In this document: piece by piece, positions 1-8,343 of the stretch
Position numbering within the stretch: position 1 is the stretch's first letter
Layout of the letters: each line of letters opens with the position of its first letter
Source of the DNA: Desulforapulum autotrophicum HRM2
Lineage (GTDB): Bacteria > Desulfobacterota > Desulfobacteria > Desulfobacterales > Desulfobacteraceae
Length of the DNA stretch: 64,000 nucleotides
Reading direction: 5' to 3'
Assembly (NCBI RefSeq): GCF_000020365.1
Contig: NC_012108.1
Coordinates: forward strand, 4,534,001-4,598,000
The notes under the pieces: model-generated
The model's database searches: none
The model's input: the letters and a program-made list of their open reading frames with translations, nothing else
What the model was told of the DNA's origin: nothing
Position numbers and translations under genes: made by a program

Positions 1-193
1 TGTGGTTGCAGGCATGCCCTTTCTGCTGCTCGTGGGTGCGGCCCCCAACGCCATTGCCTATGACTCAAAACAATTTACCACGGGCGAATTTTTTCTCTAT
101 GGCGTCCCGGCAAGTATCATTCTCCTGGTCATTGTCGGCTTTTCCGTCCTGGTGCTGTGGCCCATGATGGGAATGCCCATTACCGTTGGATAA
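1..193 (+). CDS. SLC13/DASS-type anion transporter, C-terminal end (partial)
   Basis: Only the last ~63 residues are in the window; the reading frame is open to the left edge. The visible part has the motif APNAIAY and then one long hydrophobic segment (about 20 residues) ending in LWPMMGMP, the layout of the last transmembrane helices of the SLC13/DASS family. Family members co-transport sodium with sulfate or dicarboxylates across the inner membrane. The substrate cannot be read from this fragment. A SulP sulfate permease 6 kb away makes an inorganic anion plausible, but that is inference. The GTG at position 2 is internal, not a start. Confidence 0.75.
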   Translation, partial: VVAGMPFLLLVGAAPNAIAYDSKQFTTGEFFLYGVPASIILLVIVGFSVLVLWPMMGMPITVG

Positions 194-203
194 ATTAAGA
201 AAA

Positions 204-228
204 GGGGGCGGATTTGACATCCGTCCCC
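204..228 (+). terminator. Hairpin terminator after the SLC13 gene
   Basis: Ten-base arms GGGGGCGGAT and ATCCGTCCCC enclose a 5-base loop, 10 bases past the stop codon. The T-run behind it is poor (TATTAT). The same G-rich GGAT/ATCC hairpin design recurs at 4884-4939 and 51834-51856. Confidence 0.65.
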
Positions 229-246
229 TATTATCAAAATCCTTTC

Positions 247-290
247 CATGTCTGGTCAAAGGGCGCTTGCAACTTTTAGGTGTAAATTTT
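247..290 (-). repeat. Interspersed repeat R1, short copy
   Basis: This holds the string CTTGCAACTTTTAGGTGTAA preceded by GGGCG, nearly identical to 44067-44111. Its core (rc AAAGTTGCAAGCGCCCTTT) also begins the ~137 bp copy at 62884-63020. It lies between the SLC13 terminator and the start of the next gene, so it forms part of that gene's leader. Confidence 0.6.
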
Positions 291-301
291 AGGACAGAAC
301 A

Positions 302-1561
302 ATGACAGACAGCACAGAAACAAAAGAGGCCGGTCTGCTCCCGGAAAAGGCAGCACTGCTGTTACGCCTCAAGCACGAAGGTTTCAACGTCCCCGAATTC
401 ATATATGTACCTCCCGAAGCGTTTCAAAACAACGCCTTTGGCCCCCTTGAAGCATTTCTCTCCCAGCACCAGCAGTACTACAAGGTTATCGCAAGGAGCG
501 CCCATCCCCTGGAGAACCGTTTCAAGGGCGGTACCTTTGACTCCCTTGACACCTATGCCGATGTCCTGGGAATCACCTATGCAAGATCCAAGATCATCAA
601 GGCGGCACGCACCAGCAAGGCCCTTTCCATCAAGCGCCAGCAAAAGTTCTTAAAGGCCCCTGCCCTCGACCTTGAGCAGATGGGTATCATCGTCATGCCC
701 TTTGTGGAAGGGTCAAACGTCATGGCAAAGATGATCCTCAACGAGTGGGAGTTCGGATACTGCAGAAACAGACACGCCAGAATACAGTCAGACCCCTACA
801 TCACAAAGACCCCCCACGACCGGAAACTCATGGCGTTGTCCAGGCAGATACAGACCTTCCTGGAATTTCCCTGTGAAATTGAATACATCATTTCAGAAAC
901 CGGTGAAATCTTTGTGGTCCAGGCAAAGGACATCTCAAAGATTGAGGTCCTTGAACAAAAACAAGGTATCATCTCCATCCGTCTTGCCGGTGTCAAACGA
1001 ATACGAAAGCGCAGAAATTACCGGGAACGACCCATCTACGTCATGGACACCAAACAGCTATACATGAAAGTCATCGCAAAATGCGAAGAGATTGTTCTCG
1101 AGGACCTGCCGCCCCGGGAGGGACTGGAACAGGCCATTGATATCATCCACGCCTTCCAGAACGAAATCGAAACCTTTGCCATGACCCACCAGCGATTTGC
1201 CATCCTGGGCATATCCATCAAGGAACCCCGGGAATTTTACCAGATTGCCAACCACTACCTTGATGACTTTCCGGACCTCCAGCAAGAACTGGCCCAGGAA
1301 CTCAACAACAACCTCTATCAGATCGATTTTTTTCTCTTTGAAGCAGACACCCTTATTGCCAAAGACAGGTTGCGGGTCAACCTGGGCAGCCACGATGCCT
1401 ACGGCATTGATACGGTGAGAAACCCCATGTGGAACGTCTTCTGGCATGCGGACAAGCATGAAGCAGTTACACGGGAAATCGCTCACCTGGGATTCAGCAC
1501 GGGGGATACCGTTGGAATCTTCCTCAACAAAGAAGAGATTCCAACGGTGTACCGGCTCTAG
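302..1561 (+). CDS. Stand-alone PEP synthase/PPDK N-terminal-like ATP-grasp protein
   Basis: 419 residues. Residues ~60-85 (ARSAHPLENRFKGGTF) match the RS(S)A..E....F.G segment of the nucleotide-binding domain of PEP synthase and pyruvate phosphate dikinase. Residues ~195-215 (CEIEYII..GEIFVVQAKDIS) match that domain's closing E...Q strand. The swivelling phospho-histidine domain and the PEP/pyruvate barrel are absent, so this is not a complete PEP synthase. The C-terminal ~200 residues are unrecognised. The ATG has a weak GGACAG upstream. It converges on a minus-strand receiver/kinase block, and a role in nucleotide sensing or protein phosphorylation there is only a guess. Confidence 0.65.
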   Translation: MTDSTETKEAGLLPEKAALLLRLKHEGFNVPEFIYVPPEAFQNNAFGPLEAFLSQHQQYYKVIARSAHPLENRFKGGTFDSLDTYADVLGITYARSKIIKAARTSKALSIKRQQKFLKAPALDLEQMGIIVMPFVEGSNVMAKMILNEWEFGYCRNRHARIQSDPYITKTPHDRKLMALSRQIQTFLEFPCEIEYIISETGEIFVVQAKDISKIEVLEQKQGIISIRLAGVKRIRKRRNYRERPIYVMDTKQLYMKVIAKCEEIVLEDLPPREGLEQAIDIIHAFQNEIETFAMTHQRFAILGISIKEPREFYQIANHYLDDFPDLQQELAQELNNNLYQIDFFLFEADTLIAKDRLRVNLGSHDAYGIDTVRNPMWNVFWHADKHEAVTREIAHLGFSTGDTVGIFLNKEEIPTVYRL

Positions 1562-1582
1562 GAAAAAACGAAAAACCCGGGG

Positions 1583-2011
1583 CTACCAAGCCTTGGAACT
1601 CATGATCTTCCTGATCTTTTCCTCGGTCTTACGTTCAACAAGAATCATCTTGTGGGCCTTGGCCTTTTTGATCTTTTCAGTGAGGCTGTTCATATCGGCC
1701 GGTTTTTCCACAAGATCCATGGCCCCGAGCTTCATGGCCTCGATCCCCTTTTCAACAGTTGCGTTACCGGTCAGAAGGATCACCTGGAGATCCGAATTAA
1801 TCTTTTTCATGTTTTCAAGGGCCTCAAGGCCGTCCATCTCGGGCATGAGAAGATCAACAATAATGGCGTCAAAGGTCTCGTTTTTCACCCTTTCCAGGGC
1901 CTCTTTTGCCGAATTGGCCGTTGTTACATCCATGCCGCGGTTGCGCATCCTTTCGGACATGACGTCCAGAAAATCCTGCTCATCATCAACCAGCAATATT
2001 TTTTCACCCAT
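1583..2011 (-). CDS. Response regulator receiver protein
   Basis: 142 residues, a single receiver domain. D9/D10 form the acidic pocket, D53 (IVDLLMP) is the phospho-acceptor, and T81 and K103 (EKP) complete the switch set. The ~25-residue lysine-rich tail contains no DNA-binding domain, so output must be by protein-protein contact. An AAAGGAG sits just upstream of the ATG. It is the last gene of the minus-strand phosphorelay block, 58 bp after the degenerate kinase gene, and a likely partner of the Cache kinase. Confidence 0.88.
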   Translation of the reverse strand: MGEKILLVDDEQDFLDVMSERMRNRGMDVTTANSAKEALERVKNETFDAIIVDLLMPEMDGLEALENMKKINSDLQVILLTGNATVEKGIEAMKLGAMDLVEKPADMNSLTEKIKKAKAHKMILVERKTEEKIRKIMSSKAW

Positions 2012-2069
2012 GGTTATTCTCCTTTAAATATAGGTTGTATTAAAATTCGACCCAAGCCCTATCAACATA

Positions 2070-2729
2070 TTACATGATTTCTGCATTTTCCGGAAGTTTT
2101 AACACAAGTTCCCGGGTGTCTGCAAGGGGAAGGATGTTCGCCCCAAAGACTTCCAAAAGCGCCAGATCCCAGGGCATTTTGCCACCATCCACCCCATCCA
2201 CGGGAGAGAAGACAAACTCAACCCCTTTGTCGGTATTGCCAATGGTAATGGTCATGGTCCGATTTTTGCTCCTGTCAATCCCTGCAGCGACATGGGCCAC
2301 GGTCTCCCATAGAAGATTCATGAACAAAAATTCATTGAGATTCATGACTACTGGTGACGCCGGGGGGACCACCTTAACCTCAATTCCAAGGGTGGAAAGG
2401 ACTTTTTCTCCCAGCTCAAGGGTAAAGGCAAGGGCTGCGGCCACATCGACCTGCCGCACCGGATCATCCACACTGTGGGCCAGGCGGTTCATCTTTTTAA
2501 CGGTGGTGTCGGCCCGCTGTATCTGCTGGCCCACCCTGCCTGCGATGGTTCCGATTCGTTCGGGATCAATGGGGTTACCCTTTTTTGCCATCAGGCATAA
2601 ATCCTCCACCAGTCCTGCATTTTCATTGATGATGGCCAGTGAGTTTTTGATCTCATGGCTGATGGCAGCCATCATTTTACCAAAATAGGCAAGCCCCATG
2701 GGTTTTACTGCCTCTGTTTCCCCGTTCAT
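2070..2729 (-). CDS. Degenerate histidine kinase, H-box present and catalytic domain eroded
   Basis: About 219 residues. Residues ~22-40 carry a clear H-box (ISHEIKNSLAIIN) nearly the same as the one in the Cache kinase at 3097-4848, so the two are probably paralogous. After the dimerisation helices a domain of ATPase size follows, but the N-box is reduced (FLFMNLLWE) and no DxGxG or second glycine box is visible. It has no sensor or membrane segment. It could accept or pass on phosphate, or form a heterodimer with the intact kinase. ATG 2729 was chosen over GTG 2735 because GGGGAG is spaced correctly for it. Confidence 0.7.
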   Translation of the reverse strand: MNGETEAVKPMGLAYFGKMMAAISHEIKNSLAIINENAGLVEDLCLMAKKGNPIDPERIGTIAGRVGQQIQRADTTVKKMNRLAHSVDDPVRQVDVAAALAFTLELGEKVLSTLGIEVKVVPPASPVVMNLNEFLFMNLLWETVAHVAAGIDRSKNRTMTITIGNTDKGVEFVFSPVDGVDGGKMPWDLALLEVFGANILPLADTRELVLKLPENAEIM

Positions 2730-2749
2730 ATTCACACTCCCCCTGCACT

Positions 2750-3112
2750 TCAGCTGTTTGCGTTTGGCATGGCCTGGTTCATGAACGTTATCAGCTGATC
2801 AATATCAACGGGTTTGATCAGATAGTAAACCCCATCCGTCACCCCTTTGTTATAGTCGTCCTCTGAGCCGTGGCCTGTCAGATAGATAAATTTCATGCCG
2901 GGAGCGATTTCTTCAATTTTTTTCTTCAGCTCAATCCCCCCCATCTTGGGCATCTTGACATCCAGCACGGCAATGTCAAAATGATTTTTCCCGATGCTCT
3001 CAAGGGCCTCGTTTGCGCTTGAGACCCACTGAGCTTCAAATCCCCGGAATGAGAGGCGCTCAGCAAGGGTGGACACATATTCCACCTCATCGTCAACTAG
3101 AAGGACTCGCAC
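2750..3112 (-). CDS. Response regulator receiver protein
   Basis: 120 residues, receiver only: D7/D8 acidic pocket, phospho-acceptor D51 (VLDVKMP), T79 and K100 (IKP). It starts with GTG behind a good AAAGGAG. Its start overlaps the last 16 bases of the upstream histidine kinase gene, which implies translational coupling and a cognate pair. It shares the KMP..GG and LTGHG wording with the receivers at 9034-9393 and in the fusion at 4945-6159, so these receivers seem to be local duplicates. Confidence 0.88.
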   Translation of the reverse strand: MRVLLVDDEVEYVSTLAERLSFRGFEAQWVSSANEALESIGKNHFDIAVLDVKMPKMGGIELKKKIEEIAPGMKFIYLTGHGSEDDYNKGVTDGVYYLIKPVDIDQLITFMNQAMPNANS

Positions 3113-4848
3113 GTGTTTATCTCCTTTTTATTTTTGGGTTTAAACGGCAAGGTCACTATAAAACTTGTTCCCTTGCCTATTTCACTCTTGACCTTGATAC
3201 AACCGCCCGCCTCTTCCACAAGCTGATAGGTGATGGAAAGCCCCAGTCCTGTTCCGCCCTGGGCGGCTTTTTTGGTAAAAAAGGGCTCAAAAATCATCTC
3301 AAGATCTTTTTCCGGGATACCGCACCCTGTGTCTGTCAGGGTAACCATCCAATATTGATCATTTTTTTTCTGTACATCAATGGTGAGCCGGCCCTCACTG
3401 CCAATGGCTGAGAAGGCATTGTTCACGATATTGAGCAGCACCTGCTGGAGCTTTCCCCGGTCACACTCGATCTTTGGGAATCCCTCCGGAACCGAGATAA
3501 GAACCTCGATGCTTCGATACTCCGCCTCCTTTGCCAGGAATCCCAATACCTCTCTTACCACAACTTCAATGTCAATGATCTGAAAGGATTCGTCCATGTG
3601 CCGGGCAAAGTTAAGCAGCCTTTTGGTAATGGTTCCGCAGCGAGCCACCGACGAAATCACAGAGTTCACAAGGCCCATGAGCTTGTCGTCGGCGGAATAC
3701 TTTTCCCGGAATACAAAAATGTCCTTGATCAGTCCTGCCTTTTCATTGATGATGGCCAAGGGGTTATTGATCTCATGGGCGACCCCTGCGGCAAGCCTTC
3801 CCACTGTGGCAAGCTTGTTGTCATACTCGATCCGGTGCATTGCCATGGCCCTTTTCCTATCGGAGAAAAACATCTGGTTGACCATATAGGTGGTGCCAAA
3901 AATAATCACCCCAAGAATCAGGGTGATGCTCAACAGCAGAAATCCGATGAGATGGGACCGGGTGGCGTACCAGGATTTCATCAGGGCAGCCTTCTGCTTT
4001 ACGATCATCAGAATGAAATCGGTGTCTGGAATATAGGCGTACCCCACAAGGTACCCGGCATGATTTTCGTCGCGGTATTCATGGGCCTGGGTGCGGTCCG
4101 AATAGGGGGGAACAGGAATGTCGACCGTGGAAAGGACATTGCCGTGAAACCGGCTCGGGGTCTGAATCACCCGGTCATGGGTGATCAAAAAGGCATCGCC
4201 CTCACCGTTGAGCTCAAGGGTTGAAAGAATTTCGTTGAACTGATCCGTGTCAATCGTGGCCCGCAGCACATAGAACCCACCATCGTCGAACTCGTACTTA
4301 ACGGCGATGACCAGATGGGGTTGATTACGGAACCCGAGAAACACCTCACTGATGTAAACCCCCATCTCCAGAACCTTGTTGAACCAGGCCTGGTCGGAAT
4401 AATTCTTGCCCCCCAGATTATAGGCACCGGAATAGGCAATATGGATACCGCGGTCGTTGATCACCCCAAGATCGACAAACCCGCCAAATCCGGCTTCAAG
4501 GTTGTCAAGGATATGGGCCAGGCGATCCGTGTTGCTCAGAACCGAAAAATCGTTGTCGTGGACAACGAAATCCAGGGCAGCCTTACGCGCTGAAAAAAAT
4601 GCGGAAATGGTCCGCTTGGTGTTGGAGACCGTTCTCCTTGTTCGAAGGGAAATCTCCGATTCAATGGAACGCTGGGTTACATTGTAATCCACCACGGTGA
4701 TGGTGATCAAAGGAACCAGGGTAACCGCAGCCATGAGCAGGATCACCATGCGCCAGATCTTCCTGAAATTAAAGGTGTGCTTGGAACGGCCCTGGTCAAC
4801 GCCAGTGGTCGCAAAGAATGCGGGTTTAAACTTCTCAAAAAAAGACAT
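3097..4848 (-). CDS. Membrane Cache-type sensor histidine kinase
   Basis: About 583 residues. Transmembrane helix 1 (~31-53) is followed by a ~245-residue periplasmic region of double-Cache type, helix 2 (~300-322), a HisKA domain with H358 (GVAHEINNPLAII), then N-box (LLNIVNNAFSAI) and G-boxes (DTGCGIP, GGTGLGLS). All catalytic motifs are present. Cache domains usually bind small ligands such as organic or amino acids; the ligand here is unknown. ATG 4848 is preferred over GTG 4866. It overlaps the following receiver gene by 16 bases and lies downstream of the SulP and fusion genes. Confidence 0.88.
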   Translation of the reverse strand: MSFFEKFKPAFFATTGVDQGRSKHTFNFRKIWRMVILLMAAVTLVPLITITVVDYNVTQRSIESEISLRTRRTVSNTKRTISAFFSARKAALDFVVHDNDFSVLSNTDRLAHILDNLEAGFGGFVDLGVINDRGIHIAYSGAYNLGGKNYSDQAWFNKVLEMGVYISEVFLGFRNQPHLVIAVKYEFDDGGFYVLRATIDTDQFNEILSTLELNGEGDAFLITHDRVIQTPSRFHGNVLSTVDIPVPPYSDRTQAHEYRDENHAGYLVGYAYIPDTDFILMIVKQKAALMKSWYATRSHLIGFLLLSITLILGVIIFGTTYMVNQMFFSDRKRAMAMHRIEYDNKLATVGRLAAGVAHEINNPLAIINEKAGLIKDIFVFREKYSADDKLMGLVNSVISSVARCGTITKRLLNFARHMDESFQIIDIEVVVREVLGFLAKEAEYRSIEVLISVPEGFPKIECDRGKLQQVLLNIVNNAFSAIGSEGRLTIDVQKKNDQYWMVTLTDTGCGIPEKDLEMIFEPFFTKKAAQGGTGLGLSITYQLVEEAGGCIKVKSEIGKGTSFIVTLPFKPKNKKEINTCESF

Positions 4849-4883
4849 TTTAATCAGTACCCCCACGGGTTAGGCCTGTTTCA

Positions 4884-4939
4884 GGGGCGAATTTTCATCC
4901 GTCCCCACGGATCCCCGGGGCGGATTTTCATCCGCCTCC
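4884..4939 (-). terminator. Tandem stem-loops between the fusion gene and the kinase gene
   Basis: Two hairpins of the same design lie side by side (4884-4906 and 4917-4939). On the minus strand the second reads GGCGGAT-GAAA-ATCCGCC, a perfect 7 bp stem with a GAAA loop; the first is an imperfect copy. They follow the stop of the receiver fusion gene and precede the kinase gene. With little T-run, partial termination or mRNA 3' end protection is as likely as full termination. Confidence 0.55.
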
Positions 4940-4944
4940 ACGGT

Positions 4945-6159
4945 TTATACGCCCTGTTGTTTAATCTTTTCGTTGGCAAGCTTCAAGGTCTTGCTCAACA
5001 GATCAATGTCAACGGGTTTGTGAAGATAGGCAAAGGCACCGAGCTCCATACAGACCTTTTTATCGGCCTCACTGCCGTGGCCAGTCAGAATGATCACCTC
5101 AATGCCGGGCTTTGAGGCCTTGACCTTTCGGAGTACCTCAATACCATCAATTCCGGGCATCTTCAGATCCAGAATCATTACATCCGGTTCGTCCTCGTCA
5201 ACGATGTTCAACGCCGATTCACCGTCATAGGCAACGGCGGAACTCATCTCCCGCATGAGAAGCCGTTCGGACAGGGTCTGAACAAACTCCCTTTCATCGT
5301 CCACCAGCAGAACCTTTGAAGGGGTTTCAAAATCAAACTTACGGTAAATGTCTGTCTGGTAAAAGCCCTTGCCGATCTCGGTTGTTACCGTCTTGACTCC
5401 CTCGACCTTCTTGGCAATGGCGGTCAGGTCCTCTTCCAGGCGTTTAAGCATCAGCACATTCTTGTTGATGGTGAGGGTTACATTCCCTGCCGTTGAAGTC
5501 ACCACAACGTTATGGCCCTCTTTGGACAGGGCCGTTTCAACCCTGGCTGCCAGGAGAAAATCGGCAACTGCAAGGGCTGAAGCATCTGAATAGGCAACGG
5601 CCGGGCTCTGGGCTTTTTCAACCACAAGGGCAACGGCCTCATCCACGGAAGTTTTTCCCATGGGAATCACAATGTCGTAAAGGGTATTATCCCAGGGATC
5701 CTTGTTCCCTGCAAGGGATTCAACCCAGGCCGCAGCATTTTTATCGTTCTCCTTGATGAGTCGCAGGGCCTCTTTCTGGTTGATGCCAGAAGCTTCGGCC
5801 TCCTCGTACCGGTACTTGAGCTCTGCAATGGAACAGACCCTCAGAACATGGCTGATGTACTTTGGAATCAGATGGGCCGGAAAACCCGTTACAATCAGAT
5901 TATCCTGGGCAAGCATCTCGGCCACAGCCAGCCGCATGCAGGCAATGGAGCGCTCTTTTTCATGGGTGAACTTATTAAATATTGAGGTTTTTTCAAAAAA
6001 TGCCTCTTTAATTTTACCCTGACTGATATTAGACAGGGCGGCGGCCTTTGCGACGATCTCATCCTCAGTAATCAGCCTGCACCCTGTTTTTGCAACCAGG
6101 GCTGCCTCGATCTCCTTATCCTTACAGAAATTACCGCTGAACAGTGTAATGACAGACAT
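4945..6159 (-). CDS. Cytidylate-kinase-like / BON-like / receiver fusion protein
   Basis: 404 residues with three parts. Residues ~1-195 resemble the cytidylate kinase-like family: an N-terminal ITLFSGN strand-loop, then YRYEEAEASG..QKEA, and DPWDN..YDIVI. The usual P-loop GSGG is replaced by SGNFCKDKE, so catalysis is doubtful. Residues ~212-275 resemble a BON domain (ARVETAL...VTLTI...VEGVKTV). Residues ~288-404 are a complete receiver (VDDE, LDLKMPGIDG, LTGHG, HKPVD). The ATG at 6159 has AGGAGAGG 6 bases upstream; longer in-frame extensions run antisense to no gene and into the end of SulP. It lies 22 bp downstream of SulP, implying joint control of anion uptake. Confidence 0.75.
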   Translation of the reverse strand: MSVITLFSGNFCKDKEIEAALVAKTGCRLITEDEIVAKAAALSNISQGKIKEAFFEKTSIFNKFTHEKERSIACMRLAVAEMLAQDNLIVTGFPAHLIPKYISHVLRVCSIAELKYRYEEAEASGINQKEALRLIKENDKNAAAWVESLAGNKDPWDNTLYDIVIPMGKTSVDEAVALVVEKAQSPAVAYSDASALAVADFLLAARVETALSKEGHNVVVTSTAGNVTLTINKNVLMLKRLEEDLTAIAKKVEGVKTVTTEIGKGFYQTDIYRKFDFETPSKVLLVDDEREFVQTLSERLLMREMSSAVAYDGESALNIVDEDEPDVMILDLKMPGIDGIEVLRKVKASKPGIEVIILTGHGSEADKKVCMELGAFAYLHKPVDIDLLSKTLKLANEKIKQQGV

Positions 6160-6181
6160 GATATTTTCCTCTCCTGATATT

Positions 6182-8308
6182 TTATGCAAGCTTGCAGGTG
6201 GTTGAAAGTGGGCAATTCTGCTCCTGGCTACTCTCATGGGCATGTTCATGGACCTTGCAGATCGCCTGTTCCATGGTTGGATAGATGTGATCCCTTCCGA
6301 TCTTTTCAATGAGATGGGTACGTTCAAAAACCTTTGACACAGATTCATTGACCCCGGAAAATGAGATATCAACACCGGCGCTCCTGACATTATCGATCAA
6401 CAGCGACAGAAGTTCCTCACCCGATGCGTCAATGTCGTTGATGCCGTTTGAAACGATGATGATATCCTTTAACTCTTTTTTTCGAGCCATCCGGTCGTTT
6501 ATCTGGTCCTCAAGATAACTTGCATTGGCAAAGAACAAAGGACCCTCAAACCGGACAAGGTCAATACGACTGCATTCCCTAAGGCCATAGGTTACGGAGC
6601 AACGAAGGGCATTGTCGTCAAACCGGGACAGAGAAGGGACCTTGGGCCGCATGCTCTTGTAAAGAAAGACCATCAGTGACAAAGCTACACCCACCATGAT
6701 ACCTTTGTCAAGATGGGGCGCAAAGGCAAGGGTGCACAGAAAAGTGATGATCGAAATGGCACCGTCATACCACTGGGCCCGCCATGCATGGATAAAACCC
6801 GATACATTGACAAGACCGATAACAGCCATCATGATAACGGCGGCAAGCACACTCTGGGGAAGGTTGTAAAGAAGCGGGGTGAAAAACAGCAGGACCACCA
6901 CCACGGCAAGACTTGTGAAAACACTGGAGAGCCCGGTAACTGCACCGGCCTGAAGGTTGACCGCCGACCGGGAAAAAGAGCCTGAAGTAGGGTAACTCTT
7001 GCCAATGGCACCGAGAATGTTGGCAAGCCCCTGGCCGATGAGTTCCTGGTTGGGATCAAGGCGCTGGCCCGTCTTTGCGGCCATGGCCTTGGCAATGGAG
7101 ATGGCTTCCATGAATCCCAGAAGCGAGATAATGGCGGCAAAGGGCAGGAGTTTAAGCATGACCTTGATGTCAAGTTTGGGTATGGAAAGGGAGGGAAGCC
7201 CCCTGGGAACGGTGCCGACCACGGCACCACCGCCCGTTACCAGAATACTGGTCGTGTCAAGCAGTCGGTTACTCACCTTGAGGCGCCAGGTTCTGCCGTC
7301 GGTTTTAACATTTTCAGGCAGATCCTGCTTGAGAAAAAGTTTAAGCGATCCGTTGTTCTGGACAACGCCGGAAAACAGAAGATTCCTCAGGGCTTCTCTC
7401 TGGAGGTGGGACATGTGGTTGAGTCGTTCAAGTTTTACGGCCGTTACATTGAAATCATGGACCGCATCCAGCACCTTGATGGTGTCTTTCTCTTTTTTGG
7501 CCTCGTCAACGGCATTGGAGCCAGCGGCCCGCTCTTCAGCAAGAACGGGAATTTCTGCAACGGTTTTGTTGAACGCCTCGATATCGGCGCGGACATCCGG
7601 CGAATCAAAGGCTGAGATATCAACATTTTCATTGTGCTCAAATCCCATGGCCCAGGCGATCACGATGGTCACAGCAACGGCCACAAGCACATTGGGAATC
7701 TTGGGAAGCATCTTTTTGAGCCCATACATGATGGCAAATGCAAGGGCCCCCATGAAAAGGGTCGGCCAGTGGGTGTAATGAACAGCAGCCTTGCACACGT
7801 TGATGATGGTTTCATAGTGGTGTTCTGACTTGTCCACATACACACCGAACATCTTGGAAAGCTGGGACGAGGCAATGATGATGGCAGCGGCATTGGTAAA
7901 ACCGTTGACAACGGGGTGGGACAAAAAATTCACCACAAGCCCAAGGCGCAGTATCCCAAGGGAAAGCTGGAACACGCCGACCATAAGGGCAAGGACAATG
8001 GCATAGGCAATAAAGCCTTCACTCCCAGCCGTTGCAAGGGGTTCAAGGCTTGCCGCAGTCATCAGGGAGACAACCGCCACAGGGCCCGTGGCAAGCTGCC
8101 GGCTTGATCCAAACAGAGCCGCGATCATGGGGGGCAAAAAAGAGGCGTAAAGCCCAAAATAGGATGGCATTCCGGCCAACTGGGCATAGGCCATGGACTG
8201 GGGAATAAGCACCAGTGCCACAGTCAGTCCCGCCAGAAAATCAATCCTGAACTTGTCAAGGTTATATCCCTTGAACCATGTAATGAACGGTAATAGTTTC
8301 GTCAGCAT
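6182..8308 (-). CDS. SulP family anion (sulfate) permease with STAS domain
   Basis: 708 residues. The N-terminal half has the SulP signature region (GLTVALVLIPQSMAYAQLAGMP..FGLYASF) and many transmembrane helices. Residues ~225-345 form a soluble, charged insertion between helices that is not usual in the family. The second membrane part (from ~385) contains PTSGSFSRSAVN, typical of SulP. Residues ~583-690 are a STAS domain with NDIDASG, whose serine aligns with the phosphorylated serine of anti-sigma antagonists. Substrate is probably sulfate or bicarbonate/organic anion by symport. It sits between tetR (35 bp) and the receiver fusion gene (22 bp). Confidence 0.9.
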   Translation of the reverse strand: MLTKLLPFITWFKGYNLDKFRIDFLAGLTVALVLIPQSMAYAQLAGMPSYFGLYASFLPPMIAALFGSSRQLATGPVAVVSLMTAASLEPLATAGSEGFIAYAIVLALMVGVFQLSLGILRLGLVVNFLSHPVVNGFTNAAAIIIASSQLSKMFGVYVDKSEHHYETIINVCKAAVHYTHWPTLFMGALAFAIMYGLKKMLPKIPNVLVAVAVTIVIAWAMGFEHNENVDISAFDSPDVRADIEAFNKTVAEIPVLAEERAAGSNAVDEAKKEKDTIKVLDAVHDFNVTAVKLERLNHMSHLQREALRNLLFSGVVQNNGSLKLFLKQDLPENVKTDGRTWRLKVSNRLLDTTSILVTGGGAVVGTVPRGLPSLSIPKLDIKVMLKLLPFAAIISLLGFMEAISIAKAMAAKTGQRLDPNQELIGQGLANILGAIGKSYPTSGSFSRSAVNLQAGAVTGLSSVFTSLAVVVVLLFFTPLLYNLPQSVLAAVIMMAVIGLVNVSGFIHAWRAQWYDGAISIITFLCTLAFAPHLDKGIMVGVALSLMVFLYKSMRPKVPSLSRFDDNALRCSVTYGLRECSRIDLVRFEGPLFFANASYLEDQINDRMARKKELKDIIIVSNGINDIDASGEELLSLLIDNVRSAGVDISFSGVNESVSKVFERTHLIEKIGRDHIYPTMEQAICKVHEHAHESSQEQNCPLSTTCKLA

Positions 8309-8343
8309 TTAATCACCTGAATTTGGGTTAGGGGTTTAAAAAA

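Noticed and set aside
6160-6390. N-terminal extension of the kinase-like/BON/receiver fusion by 77 residues
   Set aside because: The extension overlaps the 3' end of sulP and has no ribosome site; ATG 6159 has AGGAGAGG at the right distance.
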